Origin: JAAZIN01 sp964441025
GTDB lineage: Bacteria > Bacillota > Dethiobacteria > DTU022
NCBI GenBank assembly: GCA_964441025.1
Contig: CAYTXG010000003.1
Location: 70,562-134,561, forward strand
DNA length: 64,000 bases
Direction of reading: 5' to 3'
Both the position numbers and the translations under genes were made by a program. This document shows positions 51,233-58,900 of this stretch, piece by piece. Each line of letters starts with the position of its first letter. Position 1 is the stretch's first letter. The notes under the pieces were generated by a model. The model was not told the DNA's origin, did no database searches, and worked only from the letters and a program-made list of their open reading frames with translations.

Positions 51233-51980
51233 CTGCATCACTCCTGGTTTCAGGTGATATTGAAACCGGCTCTCCGCCGATAAGACCGCATCCTTCAGGA
51301 TCACAAAATATGTGTTCACGGCTTTTTTTTTCAAACGTTTCGCATTTGAGCAGCTCATAATAATCATCCCACCGCCGGAAAGGAATTTCCGCGCAGGTGC
51401 AGGCCCGGGCGAGGCTGTCGCGGGCGTAGACACCATCGGCATGGGCTGCGGCAAAGCGATCATTGTCGCCGTCACCCACGTAGATTACCCTGTATCCTTC
51501 CTCCCGCAGCCCGATAACATGGGCCGCTTTGCAATTGCCGCAAATTGAGCAGCTCTCATGGGCATAGGGCATCAGCACCCTGGCACGCCCCCGGACGAAA
51601 AGGGTCCGGTTGCGAAAAATACCGGCAATGTATTCGCTGCATCGGTGCGATTCCAGAACAGGCTCTATATAGATGCCGAAGCCATCGCTGGCAATGTAAA
51701 CAGGACGTTTTCGGGATCGGGCAAAGATCAAGAACTCTTTAAAACCGGGCCGCAGGGCCGCTCTGGCTGCAGCGAATTCCAGCAACCCCTCCTGATGAGC
51801 CGGCAGATAAGCAGACATGCGCTCCAGCCACTCTTTCATTCCGAATTCGCCCCGCCTGTAAGCGGCGCTGCATTCCAGGTAGCGCTCTTTACCAAAATGG
51901 CGGGCCAGGTCCGAGGTAATGTCCCTATCCGTTACGGTACCGTCAAAATCGAGAACATAAACAAATTTTAATTCCGCCAA
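51201..51980 (-). CDS. HAD-superfamily phosphatase, MtnX-like
   Basis: 259 residues of the HAD-IB phosphatase type. The nucleophile motif YVLDFDGTVTDRD is near 8-20, followed by VYIASDGFG (motif II), a small Cys cluster CSICGNCKA near 144 and VIYVGDGDNDRFAA (motif IV). Members include the MtnX enolase-phosphatase of methionine salvage. The C-terminal 30 residues are hydrophilic and overlap the next gene. TTG start at 51980, 10 nt after GGAGGG. Operon: phosphatase, macro domain, class II aldolase. Confidence 0.82.
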   Translation of the reverse strand: MAELKFVYVLDFDGTVTDRDITSDLARHFGKERYLECSAAYRRGEFGMKEWLERMSAYLPAHQEGLLEFAAARAALRPGFKEFLIFARSRKRPVYIASDGFGIYIEPVLESHRCSEYIAGIFRNRTLFVRGRARVLMPYAHESCSICGNCKAAHVIGLREEGYRVIYVGDGDNDRFAAAHADGVYARDSLARACTCAEIPFRRWDDYYELLKCETFEKKSREHIFCDPEGCGLIGGEPVSISPETRSDADEKESIRCRD

Positions 51981-52144
51981 TAAACATGCACCCTCCTAAT
52001 ATTTTCCTGGCAAGGCACGGGCCTTCCCCCCTACACTATAGTAAATCTTGACGCCTGATTCAAGGGCGCGGACTGGAAGGGACCCTGGGAAAATGTTATC
52101 TACGGGGGATTGACGAAGCAGGCGCAGTCAGGGATACTCAAGGT

Positions 52145-53314
52145 ATGCTCAGATATCCCTTTACATTCCCCAAGGTCGGCGGGCGACTGGTCAGGCGGGT
52201 AAACCGCTTCGTGGTGGAGGCCGATATTGACGGCCGGCGGGTGCAGGCTTACCTGGCCAATCCCGGACGGCTGTGGGAGTTGCTTGTACCGGGCACCGCC
52301 CTTCTGCTCAGCCCCTCTCTCTCCAGGGGCAGACTCCCATACACCGTGCTGGCCTGTGAAGCAAAAAACGGCTCTGTCCTGTTGCACACTCACCTGACCA
52401 ACACCGTTGTCCGCAGCCTCATTGATGATCAAAGACTCCCCCCCTACAGGAATTACCGGATCATCAAATCGGAACCGGCAGTGGGCGAACACCGTTTTGA
52501 TCTGCTTCTGGAACAGAGGCAAAGCGGCAAGCGCTATTACCTGGAGATCAAAAGCGTGACCCTTTTTGAAAGCCAAACAGCCATGTTCCCAGATGCCGTC
52601 ACCGCAAGAGGCGCCGCCCATCTCCGCCTGCTAAAAGAGCTGACCGGACAAGGCCTTAATGCCGGTTGCATCTTTGTGATCATGAACCCGCAGGTAAAAT
52701 ATTTTCTTCCCGCCTATCATGTTGATTACATTTTTGCCCAAACCGTTCTCGATGTGAGAGATTCGGTGCAGCTGAATGCTGTCGCTCTCGGCTTTGACGC
52801 TGCCTTTACCGGGGTGACATCCGTCGAAAAGGCGGAAATCCCCTACAGCTTTCTGGAGAGAGAGCTGCATGACCGGGGAGCATACCTGCTGCTGCTGTAC
52901 ATGGATGGGCGAAAAGTGATCGCCTTGCCGGACGGAAAGGATCTGGAACTCCAGGAAGGCTGCTATGTATATGCCGGCCGGGCGTCAGCAGATCTGATGA
53001 GCGAGATGGCCCGCCACAGACGAAAAAAGAAGAAGAAAAGGGCGCCCATCGATTACCTGACTGCTGCGGCCGATAGGATCACCCCTGTACCGATAATCAC
53101 CGGCGAGAACCTGGAGCACCAGTTGGTTGCCGGTCTGGAGGAAATGGGCGGCAAAGCTGTGGAATGGTCCGGCTCCCCGGGAGCCCAAAACAGCAGCAGG
53201 CTATTTTACTTTGCCGCGGATCCCCTGCACAACCGCGCCTTCATTGATCTGATCCTGCATTATCGAATCGGCAGGCCTGAGCAGAGACTAATAGCCCGAA
53301 AGAATGTGCCCTGA
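52145..53314 (+). CDS. sfsA: SfsA nuclease-like protein fused to a DUF123/GIY-YIG-like domain
   Basis: 389 residues in two domains. Residues 1-225 are SfsA (usual total length about 230): FVVEADIDGRRVQAYLANPGRL, LEIKSVTLFE with PD-(D/E)xK-type residues, and FPDAVTARGAAHLRLLKEL. Residues 235-370 match DUF123: GAYLLLLYMDGRK, LQEGCYVYAGRASADL and RHRRKKKKKRAPIDYLTAAA, a GIY-YIG-like fold thought to be nucleolytic. Two nuclease-type folds in one chain suggest DNA/RNA processing. ATG 52145 with AGGGA 10 nt upstream. Confidence 0.88.
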   Translation: MLRYPFTFPKVGGRLVRRVNRFVVEADIDGRRVQAYLANPGRLWELLVPGTALLLSPSLSRGRLPYTVLACEAKNGSVLLHTHLTNTVVRSLIDDQRLPPYRNYRIIKSEPAVGEHRFDLLLEQRQSGKRYYLEIKSVTLFESQTAMFPDAVTARGAAHLRLLKELTGQGLNAGCIFVIMNPQVKYFLPAYHVDYIFAQTVLDVRDSVQLNAVALGFDAAFTGVTSVEKAEIPYSFLERELHDRGAYLLLLYMDGRKVIALPDGKDLELQEGCYVYAGRASADLMSEMARHRRKKKKKRAPIDYLTAAADRITPVPIITGENLEHQLVAGLEEMGGKAVEWSGSPGAQNSSRLFYFAADPLHNRAFIDLILHYRIGRPEQRLIARKNVP

Positions 53315-53332
53315 AAATTGAACCGCCATCGC

Positions 53333-53354
53333 GGGCCGGGGTGGAACCCGGCCC
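53333..53354 (+). repeat. 8-bp hairpin with RTGGAA loop, copy 2
   Basis: Stem GGGCCGGG / CCCGGCCC around the loop GTGGAA, followed by CTACAAA, 18 nt after the sfsA stop. Same build as 34945 with compensating stem changes. Confidence 0.65.
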
Positions 53355-53437
53355 CTACAAATTCAACCGTTGTATCCCCGCGGACAGAATGTAATGCCGC
53401 CCTGCTCGCTTGACCGCTGCCGGCTGCACCTTCAGAA

Positions 53438-53466
53438 CGAGTCAAAGTCACCGTCCCTGTAACTCA
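53438..53466 (-). repeat. 29-nt fixed-loop hairpin element, copy 4
   Basis: On the minus strand TGAGTTA / TGACTCG forms a 7-bp stem (one G-T wobble) around the loop CAGGGACGGTGACTT. It lies in the 3' UTR of the hoxU-like gene, 27 nt from the next copy. Confidence 0.75.
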
Positions 53467-53473
53467 CGGCTGC

Positions 53474-54160
53474 TCAGCTATGTTCCTTCTCTCCAGCCAA
53501 AGTCACCGTCCCCGCGGCTGGTTTGAAGTAGAGGGCGCCGCTGGGGCAGGATTCAACGCAAAGGCCGCATTCATTGCAGCCGGAACGGGCCAGGCTGACA
53601 TCCTGAAATGTAGTCACCACGCGCCTGATGCCGCGGCGGGAAAAACCAAGGGCGCCTATCTTGGCCACCTCGCGGCAGATCCAAACGCAGCGACCGCAGA
53701 GAAGGCAACGGCTGCGGTCAAACACAAAGGTTCCAGCGCTGTCATCAACATGGGAATCATATTCCAGCGGCGCCAGGCGATCCAGCTTCATCTTCAAACC
53801 TCTTGCCTTTGCAATTTGCAGCAGCGAGCAGCTCTTTCTTCTCGGACAGCTTCCGCATCCAAGGCGGTGATTGCTCAGAAGCAGCTCAAAGGCGCTTTTC
53901 ACCAGGCGGTCCACCTGCGGGCTCCGCGTCCGCACGGAAAGGCCCTCTTTGACAGGCAGCGTGCAGGAGGTAACGGGCTCGTCGCGGCCTTCAACCTGGA
54001 CATAGCAGAGGCGGCAACTGCCCGAAGGGTGATCCTTCCCTTTAATGGCACAGAGATTGGGAATAAAGATACCGTTGTCCAGCGCCACCCAGAGCAGCTT
54101 CGCTCCTTCGGGAGCGGTGATTTCGCGGCCGTCAATAATAATAGTGACCCCTTTGCTCAT
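53474..54160 (-). CDS. HoxU/NuoG-N-terminal-like iron-sulfur diaphorase subunit
   Basis: Electron-transfer subunit of 228 residues. The order is a plant-type [2Fe-2S] domain (FIPNLCAIKG, SGSCRLCYVQVEG and SCTLP), the His-Cys3 [4Fe-4S] motif HRLGCGSCPRRKSC near 99-112, and two ferredoxin-like [4Fe-4S] clusters (CLLCGRCVWICR and CNECGLCVESCP). This is the layout of HoxU or the first third of NuoG; no catalytic molybdopterin or H-cluster domain follows. ATG 54160 overlaps the NuoF-like stop by 4 nt. The last 18 residues include a repeat element. Likely passes electrons from the NuoF-like subunit to an unidentified partner. Confidence 0.88.
   Translation of the reverse strand: MSKGVTIIIDGREITAPEGAKLLWVALDNGIFIPNLCAIKGKDHPSGSCRLCYVQVEGRDEPVTSCTLPVKEGLSVRTRSPQVDRLVKSAFELLLSNHRLGCGSCPRRKSCSLLQIAKARGLKMKLDRLAPLEYDSHVDDSAGTFVFDRSRCLLCGRCVWICREVAKIGALGFSRRGIRRVVTTFQDVSLARSGCNECGLCVESCPSGALYFKPAAGTVTLAGEKEHS
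53493..53521 (-). repeat. 29-nt fixed-loop hairpin element, copy 5
   Basis: On the minus strand CCAGCCG / TGGCTGG forms a 7-bp stem (one G-T wobble) around the loop CGGGGACGGTGACTT. It lies inside the coding region of the hoxU-like gene and encodes its residues PAAGTVTLAG near the C-terminus. Confidence 0.78.
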
Positions 54161-56076
54161 GAGCCCTTCCTCTCTTTCTCCGCCAGCAGCCCGGGCGGCG
54201 ACAGCTTGATCACGGCGTTGTAGTCGGGTGGGCAGGTCTTCAGGCAGTTGTCGCATTTGACGCACTTGTCCTGGTCAATGGCTTTAAGGCCGTCATCGCG
54301 GGTAAAGACCGCCTCGGTGGGGCAACTGCCCACGCAGACGCTGCAAAGCTTGCTGCACATCTGCGGTTCAATATAGTAGACAATGAGCTCCTTGCACATG
54401 AGCGCCGGGCATCGTTTCTCCCTGATGTGGATCTCGTATTCATCCCGAAAGTAGCGCAGAGTGGTCAGGACCGGGTTGGGCGCCGTTGCACCCAGGTTGC
54501 AGAGAGAACCGGTGCGAACATCTTCGGCCAGCTCCTCCAGAATTTCCAGAGAGCCGGGCTTGCCCCGGCCTTCTGTAATGTCAGTTAAAATATCAAGCAT
54601 CTGCTTTGTTCCCAGGCGGCAGAATGTGCACTTGCCACACGATTCCTTCTGGGTAAACTCCAGAAAATACCGGGCGATAGCCACCATGCAGTCATCCTCG
54701 TCGAGAACAACAAGTCCTCCCGAACCCATAATCGCCCCCGCCTCCTGCAACGAATCAAAGTCGATGGGTATATCTAGAGCAGACTCGGGGAGGCAGCCCC
54801 CGGAAGGGCCGCCGATCTGGGCCGCTTTGAATTTTTTCTCATTGGCCAGCCCCTCACCAACATCGAAGATCAGCTGGCGGAGGGTTGTCCCCATGGGCAC
54901 CTCCACCAGCCCGGTATGAGCCACCTTGCCCACCAGGGAGAAGACGGCGGTGCCGGGGCTGTCATCGGTGCCGATGCTCCTGAACCAGTGAGCGCCCCGG
55001 TTGAGTATGGGCGGGACATAAGCAAAGGTCTTGACATTATTCAGCACCGTGGGCCGGCCGCGGAAGCCCGACTGGGCCAGGCGTGGCGGGCGTGTTGCCG
55101 GGATCCCCATTTTCCCCTCCATGGATCGGACCAGGGCGGATGATTCACCGCAGACAAAAGCCCCCGAACCCCGAAATATCTCCATCTCGCAGCTAAAAGA
55201 GCTGCCCAGGATATGTTCGCCCAGCAGCCCCCTTGCCCGCGCCTGCTCCAGAGCACGGCGGATCCGGCTTACGGCAAGGGGGTACTCGGCCCGGATATAA
55301 AAATAGCACTTCGCCGCACCCACGGTATAGGCGCAAAGAAGCATCCCCTCGATGACCTGGTGAGGGCAGGACTCAAGAATGCTGCGGTCCATGAAGGCCC
55401 CGGGATCACCCTCATCGCCATTGCAGATAACATACTTTTCACCGGGGCCGGCATTAACGGCAGCTTCCCATTTCAACCCCGTCGGGAAGCCGGCCCCGCC
55501 GCGCCCGCGGAGATGCGACTCCTTCACCGTCTCCAGAACCCGGGCCGGATCTGCCGCCAGAGCCGAAGCCAGGGCGCTGTACCCGCCCCGAGCGATATAA
55601 TGATCGATATCCCCGGGATCAATAAAGCCGCAGTGCTCAAGAACTATTTTTTGCTCGTAAACGCCGCGGGGAAAATCGCTGAAAGTGGGAAAAACATCGT
55701 TCGCCTCCAGCGCCACCATAGCGAATTCATAGCAGGGATCATCATGGATTAAAAAATCTTCGACCAGCCGCCCGGCCAGGTCCTCGTCCGCATAACCATA
55801 ACAGAGGGAGGGGAAACCGGGCTTGGAAATAATCACCAGCGGCTCGGCATAGCAGTGGCCCATGCAGCCGACCTCGATCACTTTAGCCGCAACGCCCTTT
55901 TCTTCAATAATCCCGGTAAAAGCATCTTTTACCTGCACAGCGCCGGCGGCGATGCCGCAGGTAGCCGTTCCCACGCGGATCACCGGCTCATCATAAAGGG
56001 CCTTTTTCGCGGCGGCGGCATCGCGCTCCAGCTTGCCGTATCTTTCGCGGATGGCGGAAAGCTGATCCCCCGTCAT
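54157..56076 (-). CDS. nuoF: NuoF/HydB-like NADH-binding flavoprotein
   Basis: NADH-oxidising subunit of 639 residues. An N-terminal thioredoxin-like [2Fe-2S] domain (Cys near 40, then CMGHC) is followed by the FMN/NADH core (LRGRGGAGFPTGLKWEAA near 190 and CNGDEGDPGAFMDRS near 218). Next comes the [4Fe-4S] motif ESCGKCTFCRLGTKQ and a C-terminal pair of ferredoxin clusters (CSVCVGSCP and CVKCDNCLKTCPP). This extended form is typical of HydB/HymB and HoxF-like subunits in NADH-linked hydrogenases and formate dehydrogenases. It is coupled by ATGA overlaps to both neighbours. Confidence 0.93.
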   Translation of the reverse strand: MTGDQLSAIRERYGKLERDAAAAKKALYDEPVIRVGTATCGIAAGAVQVKDAFTGIIEEKGVAAKVIEVGCMGHCYAEPLVIISKPGFPSLCYGYADEDLAGRLVEDFLIHDDPCYEFAMVALEANDVFPTFSDFPRGVYEQKIVLEHCGFIDPGDIDHYIARGGYSALASALAADPARVLETVKESHLRGRGGAGFPTGLKWEAAVNAGPGEKYVICNGDEGDPGAFMDRSILESCPHQVIEGMLLCAYTVGAAKCYFYIRAEYPLAVSRIRRALEQARARGLLGEHILGSSFSCEMEIFRGSGAFVCGESSALVRSMEGKMGIPATRPPRLAQSGFRGRPTVLNNVKTFAYVPPILNRGAHWFRSIGTDDSPGTAVFSLVGKVAHTGLVEVPMGTTLRQLIFDVGEGLANEKKFKAAQIGGPSGGCLPESALDIPIDFDSLQEAGAIMGSGGLVVLDEDDCMVAIARYFLEFTQKESCGKCTFCRLGTKQMLDILTDITEGRGKPGSLEILEELAEDVRTGSLCNLGATAPNPVLTTLRYFRDEYEIHIREKRCPALMCKELIVYYIEPQMCSKLCSVCVGSCPTEAVFTRDDGLKAIDQDKCVKCDNCLKTCPPDYNAVIKLSPPGLLAEKERKGS

Positions 56077-56612
56077 GAGGCTTCCTCCCCTTTTGTTTCC
56101 GCCGCCTTCGCTGCCGGCGGCAGGCTTTCCCCCGTTTCAAAGGAAAGCAGGATCCCATCCACCCTGGTCGGGGTAACCCGCCCTTCCACATCTTCATCGA
56201 CAACGACAACGGGAGCCATGGTACAGCAGCCCACGCAGGCTACCCTCTCCAGGCTGAATTCGCGATCCGGAGTGGTTTCTCCCTCGTTAATTTCAAGACG
56301 TCTTTCAAAGCACTCCATGGCAATGCGCCCGCCGACCATGTAACAGGCGGTACCCATGCAGACTTTCAGCTGATGTTTGCCCGGGGGATTCAGCCGGAAT
56401 TGATTGTAAAATGTTGCGGGACCATATACTTCAACAGCCGGCATTTCCAGTGCTTCAGCAATCAGCTCCATGGCCAGGCCCGGCAGATAACCCAGCTCCT
56501 CCTGTACCCGTAGCAGTATGGGGATAAGATTTTCGCGTATTCTAACAGAACCCTCCAGCACTCCAGCCACGCCTGTCCGAATAAGCTCCTCTTCACCTTC
56601 GATTAGCGGCAA
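56073..56612 (-). CDS. nuoE: NuoE/HydC-like [2Fe-2S] subunit
   Basis: Thioredoxin-like [2Fe-2S] subunit of 179 residues. The helical N-terminal part with LIPILLRVQEELGYLPGLAMELIA precedes the cluster cysteines in VCMGTACYMVGG and VACVGCCTMAPVVVV. It partners NuoF in complex I, bifurcating hydrogenases and NADH-linked formate dehydrogenases. TTG start at 56612 after GGGGTG. First gene of the three-gene operon behind a promoter with a perfect -10. A 20-residue tail rich in Ala, Glu and Lys follows the domain. Confidence 0.92.
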   Translation of the reverse strand: MPLIEGEEELIRTGVAGVLEGSVRIRENLIPILLRVQEELGYLPGLAMELIAEALEMPAVEVYGPATFYNQFRLNPPGKHQLKVCMGTACYMVGGRIAMECFERRLEINEGETTPDREFSLERVACVGCCTMAPVVVVDEDVEGRVTPTRVDGILLSFETGESLPPAAKAAETKGEEAS

Positions 56613-56664
56613 AAAAACACCCCTTTTCTACGATAGGCTGATAACGCCCCTTGAGGATAATATT

Positions 56665-56693
56665 ATTATAACGTATTTAAGGCGGAATGTGGA
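56665..56693 (-). promoter_or_regulatory. promoter of the diaphorase operon
   Basis: On the minus strand TCCACA (56688-56693) and a perfect TATAAT (56665-56670) are spaced 17 nt, about 50 nt before the nuoE start. Confidence 0.6.
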
Positions 56694-56738
56694 GACTTAT
56701 CTCTATTGTTATAAATGTTTTGATTAAATAAACACAGA

Positions 56739-58088
56739 TCAGCTGTCTTCGCGGGCGATAATCCCGGCCAGGCTGCGGGCCTCCTCCCAGAGTTTGTCCT
56801 CCGGGATAGGGGCTTCCAGCATGATCCGGATCAACGGTTCTGTTCCGGAGGGACGGATAAGAATCCGGCTGTGCCGGCCCAGCCTGCCGCGCAGGGCCTC
56901 GACGGCTGAAGTTAAAGCCGGACTGTTTTCCCAGCATTTTTGCGAGGCAACAGGGTGGTTGTACAGGACCTGGGGCATCCTTTCAAGCCGGCCCGCCAGT
57001 TCGGAAAGAGGGCGGCCGGAAGCGCGGACAATGGCCAGGAGCTGCAGGGCAGTAAGCAATCCGTCTCCGGTGGTGGCATGATCGGAGAAAATGATATGTC
57101 CCGACTGCTCGCCGCCCAAATTATATCCGCCCGCAAGCATCTCCTCCAGCACATAGCGATCGCCCACGGCAGTGCGGCGCAGCTTAAAACCGTATTCCTC
57201 ACCCAGCAGATCAAGGCCTCCGTTGCTCATCACCGTGGCCACCAGGGTGTTCTTTCGCAGCCTGCCCTGCCGGACCATGCCCACGGCGCAGATGGACATA
57301 ATTGCATCGCCGTCGACAATTGAGCCCCTCTCGTCAACAGCGATGAGCCGGTCGGCGTCGCCGTCAAAAGCAATCCCGGCATCGGCGCCTGTGCGCAGCA
57401 CCTCGCGCTGCAGCTCCGCAGTGTCGGTGGCCCCGCAGTTTACATTGATGCGCCCGCCGTCGGCTTCACCATGCAGCATCGCGGCATCCACTCCCAGCTG
57501 CTCCAGTAACTCCCGGGCAAAATGACAGGCGGCGCCGTGGCCGCAGTCAACTACCAGACGCAGCCCTTCAAGGGAGGAAGCGGTTCCCCTGAGGTGCTGC
57601 AGGTATCTCTCCAGCGCCTCCCCATCGTGCAAGACACGCCCCACCGCAGTCCCTTCAGGCATAGGCAGGCTGCGCCCCAGTTCATCATAGCGGAAATAGA
57701 TTCTTTCCGTTTCCCTTTCCAGCTCATCGGGCAGCTTCAACCCCTCGCCGTTGAATATCTTTAAACCGTTATCTTCGATGGGGTTATGTGAAGCCGAGAT
57801 CACGATCCCGGCAGTTGCCTGGAGCAAACGGGTCAGATAGGCAACAGCCGGTGTGGGCGCTATTCCCAAAAGACGCACATCCGCGCCGGCGGAAGCAATC
57901 CCGGCGGTAAGTGAACCCTCGAGCATGGCGCCTGAAAGACGCGTATCGCGTCCGATGAGAATAACAGGCCTGCTCATATTTTTACCCAGCAGGGCCGCAA
58001 TGATCCGCCCGATGCGCAGGACCAGTTCGGGGGTCAGTTCCCGGTTGGCCACCCCGCGGATGCCATCAGTGCCAAATAGCTTTTTCAA
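56739..58088 (-). CDS. glmM: phosphoglucosamine mutase
   Basis: Interconverts glucosamine 6-phosphate and glucosamine 1-phosphate for UDP-GlcNAc and peptidoglycan synthesis. 449 residues, full length. FGTDGIRGVANRELTPE is at the start, the phosphorylated Ser100 in VISASHNPIEDNGLK, the Mg loop DGDADRL near 240, and the C-terminal phosphate loop RPSGTEPLIRIM. TTG start at 58088 with GGAGG 5 nt upstream. It follows cdaA and cdaR in the conserved cdaA-cdaR-glmM order, in which GlmM can bind and restrain the cyclase. Confidence 0.96.
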   Translation of the reverse strand: MKKLFGTDGIRGVANRELTPELVLRIGRIIAALLGKNMSRPVILIGRDTRLSGAMLEGSLTAGIASAGADVRLLGIAPTPAVAYLTRLLQATAGIVISASHNPIEDNGLKIFNGEGLKLPDELERETERIYFRYDELGRSLPMPEGTAVGRVLHDGEALERYLQHLRGTASSLEGLRLVVDCGHGAACHFARELLEQLGVDAAMLHGEADGGRINVNCGATDTAELQREVLRTGADAGIAFDGDADRLIAVDERGSIVDGDAIMSICAVGMVRQGRLRKNTLVATVMSNGGLDLLGEEYGFKLRRTAVGDRYVLEEMLAGGYNLGGEQSGHIIFSDHATTGDGLLTALQLLAIVRASGRPLSELAGRLERMPQVLYNHPVASQKCWENSPALTSAVEALRGRLGRHSRILIRPSGTEPLIRIMLEAPIPEDKLWEEARSLAGIIAREDS

Positions 58089-58207
58089 GGTCGCCTCCCC
58101 CTTATCTGTTTCCGCAAATCACAGTCTATGCGCCGCATACAAAATATGTGACCGCCCCCCCCAACTATTACGGCAGATCAGGGAGGATCCGGTTGAAGCC
58201 CCCTTGA

Positions 58208-58897
58208 TCAGGATGAAGGCGCCTCGCCGCTTCCATCAGCCTGGATCAGGTTCACGGTAACAGCTATTTTCGGAGGCGCTGCCGTCACGCCGCTGATCTC
58301 TTCCCCCGAAACAGTTAACAGCTGAGGAGCCTCTTCAATTTCGAAAGTGCCGTGCCTCCCGCTCAGGTCGACATGAATAACCACCCTGGCAACCTCCCCG
58401 AGAACCGACGGCACCGCCTCCAGGTGGATCTGCTGCGGCCTGAAGCTGTGGCTCTGCTTGCTCCACCCCGGCACAGGATCACCGGAGAACTCGATTTCAA
58501 CAGGAAAAAGTTCAGATTGGAGCTCTTCTATGATCACCTCGACCTGACGGGGCGCCAGCGATATCAGGGTCAAACCATGCGCCGCCTTTCCCCTGACCTG
58601 GACCTGATGCACACCCGCCTCCAGTTCAGAAAGATCGAGGTAGGCCTCAAGATCACTTTCCAGGAGCTCGTCAAAGGACCTGGCTACCCCTTCAAGGGTC
58701 ATATCCACTGTCTGGGGCATCTTCACCACAGCCAGCCCCGGCTGCAGGTTTTCATAACTCAAGGGAACATCGGTGATAATTTTACGCACCGATGTAGTCC
58801 GGGTTATATTATCGCCGGTGACAAAAAGCCACAGGATCACCGCCAGGAAAACAGCGAGGATGCGGGAAACGTTTTGGCTGCTTAACAGTTTGCCCAT
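58208..58897 (-). CDS. cdaR: YbbR-domain regulator of diadenylate cyclase (CdaR)
   Basis: Membrane-anchored regulator of CdaA, 229 residues. One N-terminal membrane helix (ILAVFLAVILWLFV) is followed by about two YbbR repeats on the outer face, starting with TSVRKIITDVPLSYENLQPGLAVV. B. subtilis CdaR has four repeats and is about twice as long, so this is a short version. It begins 3 nt after the cdaA stop. Confidence 0.88.
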   Translation of the reverse strand: MGKLLSSQNVSRILAVFLAVILWLFVTGDNITRTTSVRKIITDVPLSYENLQPGLAVVKMPQTVDMTLEGVARSFDELLESDLEAYLDLSELEAGVHQVQVRGKAAHGLTLISLAPRQVEVIIEELQSELFPVEIEFSGDPVPGWSKQSHSFRPQQIHLEAVPSVLGEVARVVIHVDLSGRHGTFEIEEAPQLLTVSGEEISGVTAAPPKIAVTVNLIQADGSGEAPSS

Positions 58898-58900
58898 CGC

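Noticed and set aside
51233..51475. N-terminal extension of the macro-domain frame by 81 codons
   Set aside because: It overlaps the phosphatase gene, has no domain, and a good ribosome site supports the internal ATG at 51232.
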